DNA of 64,000 bases from Mactra quadrangularis (lineage: Eukaryota > Mollusca > Bivalvia > Venerida > Mactridae), in assembly GCA_025267735.1 (NCBI GenBank), contig CM046299.1:14406232-14470231 (forward strand), in the 5' to 3' direction. Below the pieces are notes generated by a model. That model was not told where the DNA came from. It did no database searches and saw nothing but the letters and a program-made list of their open reading frames with translations. A program made the position numbers and the translations under genes. Numbering within the stretch: position 1 is the first letter of the stretch; each line of letters starts with the position of its first letter. Of this stretch, positions 21,641 through 32,500 are shown piece after piece.

Positions 21641-24450
21641 AGACAAATGTCCATTCAAAAGTCTATTCCGAAGTCTATTCGAAAAAAACCAGTAATGCAA
21701 TCAAACAGATTTAAAAGTCTTTTCGTGGAATACGCAAAGAGACAAATGTCTTTTCAAAAGTCTATTCAGAAGTTTATTCGCAAAAACATAGTAATGAAAT
21801 CTTAATGATCAAGATGTCTATTCCCAAAAATCCAGGGACAAATGTCCATTCAAATGTCTTTTCGGATATCTATTCGCAAAATCATATATGTGCCTTAAGA
21901 CTGTGTCTGAAGTCTATTATTAAGTTGGGAATTGATAGATATCCATTCAAATGTCTATTCAAAAGACTATTTGCAATATCTGGTGAATGCATTCGGAATG
22001 AGTCAGAATTCTATTATAGATTTTCAAATAGACAGCTGTCCATTCAAAAGTCTATTCAGAAGTCTATTCGCAAAATCATATATATGCATAAAGAATTTGT
22101 CTGTAGTCTATTTTAAAGTTGCAAATAGACAGATGTCCATTTAAATGTCTATTCAGAAGTCTATTCGCAAAATCTGGTGAATGCGTCCAGAATGGGTCAG
22201 AAATCTATTATAGAGTTCGAATAGAGAGCTGTCCATTCAAAAGTCTATTCAGAAATCTATTCGCAAAATTTGGTGAATGCGTTCAGAATGAGTCAAACTA
22301 ACAAACAGTAGCAAATACACAGCTGTCCATTCAAATGTCTATTCAGAAGTCTATTCGCAACATCATATGCAAATACGCATTTAGAATGTGTCTGACGTCT
22401 ATTTTAAAGTAGCGAATAGAAAGATGTCCATTCAAAGTCTATTCAAAAGTCTATTCGAAAAAATCGGTAAATGCGTTCAGAATGAGGCAGAAGTCTATTA
22501 TAGAGTTTCGAATAGAGAGCTGTCCATTCAAAAGTCTATTCAGAAGTTTATTCGCAAAATCATATATATGCATTAAGAATGTGTCTGTAGGCTATTGTAA
22601 AGTTGCAAATAGACAGATGTCCATTCAAATGTCTATTCGCAAAATCATGTATATGCCTGCAGAATGAGTCTGATATCGTTTATAGAGTTTCGAATAGAGA
22701 GCTGTCCATTCAAAAGTCTATTTAGAAGTCTATTCGCAAAATTATTAAGAATGTGTCTGAAGTGTATTATAAAGTTGCGAATAGACAAATGTCCATTCAA
22801 ATGTCTATTCAGAAGTTTATTCAGAAGTCTATTCGCAAAATCATGTATATGCATTCAGAATTAGTCAGAAGTCTTTTATAGAGTTTCGAATAGAAAGCTG
22901 CCCATTCAAAAGTCTATTCAGAAGTCTATTCGCAAAACCTGGTAAATGCGTTCAGAATGAGTCAGAAGTCTTTTATAAAGAGTAACGAATAGAGAGCTGT
23001 CCATTCAAATGTCTATTCAGAAGTCTATTCGCAAAATTATATATATGCATTAAGCATGTGACTGAAGTCTGTTATAAAGTTGCGAATAGAGAGGTGTCCA
23101 TTCAAATGTCTATTCAGAAGTCTATTCGCAAAATCATATATATGCATTAAGAATGTGACTGAAGTCTATGATAAAGTTGTGAATAGACAGATGTCTATTC
23201 AAATGTCTATTCAGTAGACTATTCGCAAAATCATGTATATACCTACAGAATGAGTCTAAAGCCTATTATAGAGTTTCGAATAGAGAGCTGTCCATTCAAA
23301 AGTCTATTCAGAAGTCTATTCGCAAAATCATATATATGCATTCAAAATGAGTCAGAAGTCTATTATAAAGTTGCAAATAGACAGATGTCCATTCAAATGT
23401 CTATTCAGAAGTCTATTCGCAAAATCATGTATATGCCTGCAGTATGAGTCTGATATCGTTTATAGAGTTTCGAATAGAGAGCTGTCCATTCAAAAGTCTA
23501 TTCAGAAGTCTATTCGCAAAATCATATATATGCATTCAGAATTAGTCAGAAGTCTTTTATAGAGTTTCAAATAGAGTGCTGTCCATTCAAAAGTCTATTC
23601 AGAAGTCTATTCGCAAAATCATGTATATACCTTCAGAATGAGTCTAAAGCCTATTATAGAGTTTCGAATAGAGAGCTGTCCATTCAAAAGTCTATTCAGA
23701 AGTCTATTCGCAAAATCATATATATGCATTCAAAATGAGTCAGAAGTCTATTATAAAGTTGCAAATAGACAGATGTCCATTCAAATGTCTATTCAGAAGT
23801 CTATTCGCAAAATCATATATATGCATTCAGAATGTGACTGAAGTCTGTGATAAAGTTGCGAATAGAGAGCTGTCCATTCAAATGTCTATTCAGAAGTCTA
23901 TTCGCAAAATTATATATATGCCTTAAGAATGTGACTGAAGTCTATTATAAAGTTGCGAATAGACAGATGTCCATTCAAATTTCTATTCAAAAGTCTTTTC
24001 GTAACATCATGTATTTGCATTCAGAATGAGTCTGAAGTCTATTATAAAGTTGCGAATAGAGAGCTGTCCGTACAAATGTCTTTTCGGAAGTCTATTCGCA
24101 AAATTATATATATGCAGTTAGAATATTCCAGAATGTGTCTGAAGTATATTAAAAAGTTGCGAATAGAGAGCTGTCCATTCAAATGTCTATTCCGAAGTCG
24201 ATTTGCAAAATCTTTTATATGCATAAAGAATGTGTCACAAGTCAAAGGTAGGGTTAGGAATAGACTGCTGTCCTATTTGCAAACAGTAGTTCGCATTCAG
24301 AATGTAGCAGAAGTTTCTTTTTGAAAAGTGATAAATAAACATATTCAAATTATTTGTTAGAAGTCCTTTAACAAAATCATTCATATGCATTTTTAATGTG
24401 TCAGAATTATTTGCTGGGTTTGTGAATAGACATGCTCTTTGAAGAAGGTC
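21641..24450 (+). repeat. 97-bp tandem repeat array, left arm
   Basis: Successive 'tccattcaaa' anchors at 23291, 23388 and 23485 give a 97-bp period. The core of each monomer is three 12-mers of the form GTCTATTCNNAA (gtccattcaaaa, gtctattcagaa, gtctattcgcaa), then 'aatcatatatatgcattcagaatg' in part and 'gaatagagagct'. By length there are roughly 27 monomers. Copies near the inner edge (after 24200) are degenerate. The 60-120-codon open frames here are repeat translations, not genes. Confidence 0.85.
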
Positions 24451-24642
24451 TACTTTTTTCTATTCAAAGCAAGATTTCTATTTTTCTCCTGGTAGTAAGT
24501 CTTCTCTCGGCAGCTGAATTACTTCTTTTTTTGTAATCAGGTCTTACGGACTTTTAAAAACAACTATTGGCATGAGATTAATACTTCTAATTGGTTTTTT
24601 GTCTACCCTTTTCATTTCGGTTACAAGATGAATACATTATAT

Positions 24643-24714
24643 CATTCGGAACGACCTCGGCGATCATCTACGAATTTGTATTTGCGTGGAAAATCGCCGA
24701 GGTAGTTCCGAATG
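24643..24714. mobile_element. Mutator-like mini-MITE, 9-bp TSD
   Basis: Inverted ends CATTCGGAACGACCTCGGCG and its mirror CATTCGGAACTACCTCGGCG, with ACATTATAT on both sides (24634-24642, 24715-24723). The same termini occur at 44747-45098 and 59453-59526, also with 9-10-bp duplications. Confidence 0.8.
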
Positions 24715-24716
24715 AC

Positions 24717-24718
<2 letters not shown>

Positions 24719-24760
<42 letters not shown>
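24719..24760. repeat. (TA)n microsatellite
   Basis: An uninterrupted run of about 20 TA units directly after the MITE. Confidence 0.95.
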
Positions 24761-24762
<2 letters not shown>

Positions 24763-25100
24763 ACAAGCACGGACCTGTGAGAAAACACCACGATTGACGT
24801 CACGCTGTTGCACCGACAAAAGAACTTAACAAAATGGCGTAAAATTGTGTTTCTTATAAAACAAAAATCATCATTTTTACAGGCTCAATCACTTAAATGT
24901 AAATGTAAAGTAGTTACTTTTGGCGCTTATTTTTCTTGTGGATAATAACACTTTGTTTACGATTTAATATGAAATTCAAAGGTTTCTACCTACAAACTTC
25001 GAAATATTAGCATGTCTCAAACAATGGCGCTTCCTCGAATAAAACCAGCACTGGTTACCGTATTTGAATTTGCACTTGTGTAATCTACGGTACAGTGACC

Positions 25101-25235
25101 ATGTTTGAACCAGATTTACCGGCTCGATTTGGTTTACAGAAACGGCAAAATTACGACGATATGAAAAGGCAAATTCGACCTTCACCTACAATTGCCGAAA
25201 TATTCGGGGGATTCATTTATGTTTACGAGAGTTAA
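25101..25235 (+). CDS. short unassigned ORF in foldback loop
   Basis: 44 codons from ATG (MFEPDLPARFGLQKRQ...) to TAA. Composition looks more protein-like than the surroundings (R, Q, P and D rich, no low complexity), but it is short. I recognise no family. It could be a transposase exon remnant or chance. Confidence 0.15.
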   Translation: MFEPDLPARFGLQKRQNYDDMKRQIRPSPTIAEIFGGFIYVYES

Positions 25236-25304
25236 GAAACTTACTTAATTCAGGCAAAGCACGCAAAATTCAATAAACTTGGCAGGTCTATCACAATTAC
25301 ACCT

Positions 25305-28300
25305 GACACATTCTGAATCGATTAACATAAGTTTCCAAATAGACTTCTGAAAAGACATTTCAATGGGCAGCTGTCTATTCTAACTTTATTATAGACTTAG
25401 GACACATTTGAATGCATATATAATTTGCGAATAGACTTCTGAATAGACTTTTGAATGGACATTTGCCTCTTTTCATATTCCGCGAAAAGACTTTCAATCT
25501 GTTTGATTGCATTACTGAGTTTTTTGGCGAATAGACTTCTGAATAGACATTTGAATGGACATCTGTCTATTCGAAACTCTATAAAAGACTTCTGACTCAT
25601 TCTGAACACATTTACCAGATTTCGCGAATGGACATCTGAATAGACTTTTGAATGAACATCTCTCTATTCGAAACTCTATGAAAGACTTCTGATTCATTCT
25701 GAATGCATATACATGATTTTGCGAATAGACTTCTGAAAAGACATTGGAATGGACATCTGTCTATTCGCAACTTTATAGTACACTTTAGACACATTTTTAA
25801 TGCATATATATAATTTGCGAATAGACTTCTGAATAGACTTTTGAATGGACAGCTATCTATTCGAAACTCTATAAAAGACTTCTGACTCATTCTGAATGCA
25901 TATACATGATTTCGCAAATAGACTTCTGAATAGACATTTGAATGGACAGCTATCTATTTGCTACTCTTTGAATAGACTTTTGACACATTTTAAATGCATA
26001 TGTATGATTTTGCGAATAGAATTCTGAATAGACATTTGAATGGACAGCTGTGCATTCGCTACTGTATGATAGACTTCTGACTCATTCTGAATGCATTAAC
26101 CAGATTTCGCGAATAGACTTCTGAATAGACATTTGAATGGACATATCCCTATTCGAAACTCTATTAAAGACTTCTGACTCATTCTGAATGCATGTACATA
26201 ATTTTGCTAATAGACTTCTGAAAAGACATTTGAATGGACATCTGTCTATTCACAACTTTATAGTACACTTTAGACACATTTTTAATGCATATATGTAATT
26301 TGCAAATATACTTCTGAATAGACTTTTGAATGGACATTTGACTCTTTTCATGTTCTGAGAAAAGACTTTCAATCTGTTTGATTGCATTACATTACTGAGT
26401 CTTTTGGAATAGACTTCTGAATAGACATTTGAATGGACAGCTCTCTATTCGAAACTCTATAAAAGACTTCTGACTCATTCTGCACGCATTTACCAGATTT
26501 CGCGAATAGACTTCTGAATAGACATTTGAATGGACATCTCTCTATTCGAAACTCATTAAAAGACTTCCTACTCATTCTGAATGCATTTACATGATTTTGC
26601 GAATAGACTTCTGAAAAGACATTTGAATGGACATTTGTCTATTCGCAACTTTATGGTAGACTTTAGGCACATTCTTAATGCATATATATGATTTTGCAAA
26701 TAGACTTCTGAATAGACTTTTGAATGGACAGCTATCTATTCGAAACTCTATAAAAGACTTCTGACTCATTCTGAATGCATATACATGATTTCGCAAATAG
26801 ACTTCTGAATAGACATTTGAATGGACGGCTATCTATTTGCTACTCTTTGAATAGACTTTTGACACATTTTAAATGCATATGTATGATTTTGCGAATAGAC
26901 TTCTGAATAGACATTTGAATGGACAGCTGTGCATTCGCTACTGTATGATAGACTTCTGACTCATTCTGAACGCATTAACCAGATTTTGCGAATAGACTTC
27001 TGAATAGACTTTTGAATGGACATCTCTCTATTCGAAACTCTATAAAAGACTTCTGACTCATTCTGCACGCATTTACCAGATTTCGCGAATAGACTTCTGA
27101 ATAGACTTTTGAATGGACATCTCTCTATTCGAAACTCATTAAAAGACTTCCTACTCATTCTGAATGCATTTACATGATTTTGCGAATAGACTTCTGAAAA
27201 GACATTTGAATGGACATTTGTATATTCGCAACTTTATAGTAGACTTTAGACACATATTTAATGCATATATATGATTTTGCGAATAGACTTCTGAATAGAC
27301 TTTTGAATGGACAGCTATCTATTCGAAACTCTATAAAAGACTTCTGACTCATTCTGAATGCATATACATGATTTCGCAAATAGACTTCTGAATAGACATT
27401 TGAATGGACAATTATCCATTTGCTACTCTTTGAATAGACTTTTGACACATTTTAAATGCATATGTATGATTTTGCGAATAGACTTCTGAATAGACTTTTG
27501 AATGGACAGCTGTGCATTCGCTACTGTATGATAGACTTCTGACTCATTCTGAACGCATTAACCAGATTTCGCGAATAGACTTCTGAATAGACTTTTGAAT
27601 GGACATCTCTCTATTCGAAACTCTATTAAAGACTTCTGACTCATTCTGAATGCATATACATGATTTTTGCGAATAGACTTCTGAAAAGACATTTGAATGG
27701 ACATCTGTCTATTCGCAACTTTATAGTACACTTTAGACACATTTTTTTATGCATATATATAATTTGCGAATAGACTTCTGAATAGACTTTTGAATGGACA
27801 TTTGACTCTTTTCATGTTCCGCGAAAAGACTTTCAATCTGTTTGATTGCATAACATTACTGAGTCTTTTGAAATAGACTTCTGAATAGACATTTGAATGG
27901 ACAGCTCTCTATTCGAAACTCTATAAAAGACTTCTGACTCATTCTGCAAGCATTTACCAGATTTCGCGAATAGATTTCTGAATAGACATTTGAATGGACA
28001 TCTCTCTATTCGAAACTCATTAAAAGACTTCGTACTCATTCTGAATGCATTTACATGATTTTGCGAATAGACTTCTGAAAAGACATTTGAATGGACATCT
28101 GTCTATTCGCAACTTATGGTAGACTTTAGACACATTCTTAATGCATATATATGATTTTGCAAATAGACTTCTGAATAGACTTTTGAATGGACAGCTCTCT
28201 ATTCGAAACTCTATAAAAGACTTCTGACTCATTCTGAATGCATATACACGATTTTGCGAATAGACTTCTGAATAGACATTTGAATGGACATCTGTCTATT

Positions 28301-28640
28301 CGCAACTTATGGTAGACTTTAGACACATTCTTAATGCATATATATGATTTTGCAAATAGACTTCTGAATAGACTTTTGAATGGACAGCTCTCTATTGGAA
28401 ACTTTATAATAGACTACAGACACATTCTTAAAGCATATATATGATTTTGCGAATAGAGATCTGAAAAGACTTTTGAATGGACATTTGTCGCTTGCATTCT
28501 TGGAGTAGAAACCTTGCTCATTCAGATTGCACTACTATGTTTTTGCGAATAAACTTCTGAAAAGACTTTTGAATGGACATTTGTCTCTTTACGTATTCCA
28601 TGAAAAGACTTTTAAATCTGTTTGATTGCACTACTGACTT
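25305..28640 (-). repeat. 97-bp tandem repeat array, right arm
   Basis: The reverse complement of the left-arm repeat (tgaatggacagctatctattcg..., cttctgaatagacttttgaatgg). By length about 34 monomers. A higher-order period is visible: the variant 'cgcattaaccagatt' at 26972 and 27552 and 'tatctatttgctactcttt'-like blocks at 26830 and 27419 are about 580-590 bp apart, close to six monomers. Confidence 0.85.
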
Positions 28641-28859
28641 TTTTCGAATAGACTTCTGAATAGACTTCCGAATAGACAGCTGTCTTTTCGGCATTTTGTG
28701 AACAGATTTTTTGTACAGATATTTGAACTTACCTATATTTATGTATACAGTAAATGCGAATAGACTTCTGAATGAATAGATTTCTCAATACATAGCTGTC
28801 TATTGTGCGAATAGACTTTTGAATAGAGAATAGACAATAGATAGCTAACTTCACAGACC
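28641..28859 (-). repeat. outer terminal domain of foldback element, right
   Basis: Mirror of 21369-21640, ending GCTAACTTCACAGACC, including 'ggcattttgtgaacagat' and 'tttatgtatacagtaaatgcg'. Confidence 0.7.
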
Positions 28860-28869
28860 TATTAGAATA

Positions 28870-29498
28870 TGGTTTGTCATAAAAGTAATGTACATTGTAA
28901 TGCTACATGTACTGTAATCGCCTGTTTAAAATTTTCACACGTAATAGGATTTAACCATTACTCATGTTAAATTGGAAAAAAAAACAGGTGACTAACGAGA
29001 CATTATACATAATTTGGGGATTTTTCTCTGAGGAAATTTTTCCAAAGCAGTTGTACATATATACATAATAAAAAATATTATGTTACAAGCAAATATTTTG
29101 AATTTAATTTAATTAATGCCAAATATATTAAGGCTAGTATTCAAAGTTAATTATTTCAATAAAAGATATGATGATTATGTATTGAATGCCTGATTAAAGA
29201 TACATAATAGAAACAGTTGTTATACCTTTTTTAAGATCGCGAACAATTAGTTTAAATCTTCTGGGTTTAACCACATTATTATTTTTACATATTACTCAAT
29301 ATTTTGTGACGTAAAAACTATTTATACCATTGATTGAATATTGCGTTTCATTTATAAAACGTAATATAAAATCTAACAAGGACGGATTAGTTTGTCTAAT
29401 TAATTCATCACACATATCGTAATTCTCAGAAAGGAGAAAGAAGCGAACAGTTTTAAATTCTATATACACAATGTAGTTTACATTACAGTTACCGTAGC
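28870..29498. other. upstream region of the EGF gene
   Basis: AT-rich sequence between the foldback element and the start codon at 29499. It must hold the 5' untranslated region and probably the promoter, but no TATA box or other site can be fixed with confidence. Confidence 0.4.
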
Positions 29499-29562
29499 AT
29501 GGACATAACAATGATGTTGCTGAAAATATCGTTTTTCTTTTTTGTTTGTGGGAATTACATCG
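29499..29562 (+). CDS. EGF gene exon 1, signal peptide
   Basis: ATG in good context (A at -3, G at +4) gives MDITMMLLKISFFFFVCGNY, then a donor ATCG|GTAAGT in phase 1. The hydrophobic core and small residues near the junction fit a secretory signal. The next exon supplies GT to complete a Gly codon. Confidence 0.7.
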
Positions 29563-32500
29563 GTAAGTGAAATTTTGTGTCTTTGATTTCTAAACTTAAT
29601 TAAAATCTGATGGCCGGGTTGGCAAATGTTTGGTTCTGGTCTAATCTTTTAATCGAATACTATTAGGGACTTTAGTCAAGTCAGGTATCTTTTCCATTCG
29701 GAACGACCTCGGATATTACTGCGTAACATACTCTCGGATATATCTAGGAGGCCGCCATTGAAGAAATGGCACTACTTTCGGTATAACATGATCGACAAAA
29801 TGGCGGTGATTGTAAACAATTCGTTAAGAATATTGATGTTTCGTTAAAAATTAGGAAAAAAGCGAGATTATTCCGGAAAGGAGTGATATATTTGGCCGGA
29901 AAGTGATGCCATTTTATTGATTCAAATTGATTTAAACTTTAGAATCGGTCGGATTTTCTTATTCGACAAAATCTTCAAAGTGGATATATATTCGGATAAA
30001 CTGTCATTAGTGCAATTTCGGACACATCCAGGAAAATAATTATCATGTGGATTTAAAAACTTTAGCTTTGTAATCAAGTTGCTATGAAAAATATGTTTTA
30101 GAAAAGAACGTTTAATTCAATAATTATATATTATATATAATATTGAATATAAATTTAAAATATAGAATCTAATTATATAAATAAATACAGTATTAAAATT
30201 GATATCAATCTCTGTTGTTTATTTATGTTTACATTCTTTATTATCATTACCCATGCGAATTCCATGATTCTCATAGTCAAACCCAGATAGTCTAGAGATA
30301 TAAACAGACACCTGTCCATGTCGCTTTAAAAACTAGCTTGAAGGCAAGCAAGTGCCGTATCATAACTCGGCGCCATACACCTACTCCTTTCAGAATTGTT
30401 CTCAAATTCTTGGAGTTTGATTGCCTTTGTGACTATGTAAGGGTTCCATTACATAATTCCTAGCCGGGTTGTTTACATTTGGTGCCAAATGTAACCCAGT
30501 AAAAGTCCATGTTGAGATTCGAACCAAAAACCTCTTGGGTTGTAAGTGGTCACTCTACCTTGTAGTCATTTCACGGCGTCTCAACGCCGTGATATTGTGA
30601 TGTTTTGATAGGATTCTAATGTAATATTTTAATGATATACCTTTTTGTCCTTTATAGCGGACTGTATAAATAAAGAAGCCTAATCGTGTAACATTGACTT
30701 TTAATTCTTACTTTAATTGAGTTAAATTGACGATCTTTTCAAACTGTAGCGGACCAGTTAATTTTAGGAGCGTAAGAGTTACGGACCAGGTAATAGATCG
30801 AGCAGATGTACAGATAAAATATTTTGTATAGCATATCTACATCCTACTGCTTCTGGACAGTTCGGTATGGGCTAATCTGTGGACGAACTTTCTAATGATA
30901 ATTATGACGCACCTTTACGTCTGAAACCGGTTACGTCATGTTTTGTTCTTGGGGAGTATCTGTTGCGTTAAAAAGGCCTCTTTTTATGTACTTTGTATTT
31001 AATTTTGCCCGGAGACCAACGATCGCCCCTTATTATACAGATCACTTTTGGAACCAATAGTCACACGGATTGGTAAGAACAGATCCGCAATGTAAGGAGC
31101 ACTTGACTGAACAGAAGCGATAAATCATGTAGACAGCTTCTGTTCTGAAAGACAATGTTTTCCCTTTTGCCGATCATTTTAAGCGTCATGCAAATATGAA
31201 TTACTGTAGATAAATCCAACTAAAACCAAACATCCTGTCGGCATAAAGATTGTGTCTAGATCCAGACCATTCTCGTACTCCAAGGTTATCAAGATTCTCG
31301 ATCTAACTAGGTATCTTACTAGGCTCTGGGAACGAGAATGTTACATTTGAACAGGAAAACGTTTTATAACAAGTTACCTTTTTATTACTGAAAAACCTTA
31401 ACATGACAATTCAATATAATGCTTTTTTGAGTTACCTTTAGATTTTACTTAATAATTCTTTTTTGTTTGCCGTGACAATCACTTTGCTGCATTTCGCAGC
31501 AATTTTTTACTTGTAAAATCTATTTTTTAGTTAGCGGCATACTAGTGCTGTATTATAACTCTGCTACTTTATAAAGCCTCTATACAGTCACTAGATTTGT
31601 ACCATCAGGGTGTTAGACCAATCACATCATCCAAAAGACTTGATTACGTGTATTATCACTGAAATATAAACTGAGAGTCATTTTTACCACGCAACCACCA
31701 GGATAGAAAGCAAAGGAGACTGAACTATTACAATGTTCATTATCATTGTATGTTCTACATGCTCTAGTTTGTTCCTGATAGATTTAGATGTAGGATGTTT
31801 GTCTGTAATATATCTACAAAGTAAATGGCTAGTTAATTGATTGATTCTCACGCATGACCAACTCCTCCCAAAAGCCAGCATCCAATTATAATTTACATAA
31901 GATTCTAGCAAAAAATCTAAGCAAAAAGTTTTTGACAGATAAATAACTCCTTTTTAAAACAAGACTCTAGTGTTTACTACAATTTTTCATTGCACTAAAA
32001 TACAAAATCAAGAGCCCCAATGAACCATTTACCTCCAAAAATCTGTATGAGAATCTAACACCTAACTCATATGGCTTTGCTAGTCATAACACACAGATCT
32101 GTTAGCACTATACAAAATAGGGGTTCAGACAAAAGTCTTGAAAATAAATAAATTTCTGAACAACCTTTTTATTAATATTTTTTCTAATTAGATAAGTAAT
32201 AACATAAACTAAATGAATACATAAAAGGTAAAAGTTAGATTTTTTTAATTTAAAGTCTAATTTTTATTGTTATACTAAAACATCAACTAATTATTCATCA
32301 AGAAAGATTTTTTAACTATGAACAATTAATCTTGAATGCTTAGTTTGAAATATATAAAAAAACTTTGAATGAAATTAAAATTACTTTTAAAATCTTTGGG
32401 TTAAATGAATTGAAACACTAGTAGTAAAACCTCTAGCGGGCTTCAATAGACCAAATAAAATGCAGTCTTTTATGTCATTTGTCAAGTCTATTCAAACCTA

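Larger units (their letters stand above)
24451..25304. other. central loop of foldback element
   Basis: A non-satellite spacer between the arms. It holds a 72-bp MITE with a 9-bp duplication (24643-24714), a TA dinucleotide run, and an unrecognised stretch with a short frame at 25101-25235. In a complete foldback element this is where a transposase would sit; none is visible. Confidence 0.55.
21369..28859. mobile_element. giant foldback transposon-like element with satellite arms
   Basis: A 7,491-bp structure whose two halves are inverted copies. The termini are GGTCTGTGAAGTTAGC (left) and GCTAACTTCACAGACC (right). The same 10 bases, TATTAGAATA, flank both ends (21359-21368 and 28860-28869), which looks like a target-site duplication. 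Order from outside in: a terminal domain of about 270 bp, an arm of roughly 2.8 kb (left) or 3.3 kb (right) of 97-bp tandem repeats, and a central region of about 0.85 kb with a nested MITE. This is the architecture of foldback (FB/Galileo/TU-type) elements. No transposase is visible, so it would be non-autonomous. The TATTAGAATA flank is itself nearly palindromic, so it could alternatively be part of the inverted repeat. Confidence 0.75.

Noticed and set aside
21805..24324. Many 60-120-codon open frames reading SIIEFRIESCPFKSLFRSLFAKS-like peptides, both strands
   Set aside because: They are translations of the 97-bp tandem repeat. 97 is not a multiple of three, so frames change every unit and no long protein exists.
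24719..24760. TA run as promoter TATA box
   Set aside because: It is a plain microsatellite next to a MITE inside the foldback loop.
21641..28640. CRISPR-like or centromeric satellite array
   Set aside because: Repeats are contiguous with no variable spacers, and the array is inverted about a centre with defined ends, which fits a foldback element rather than a centromere or CRISPR.
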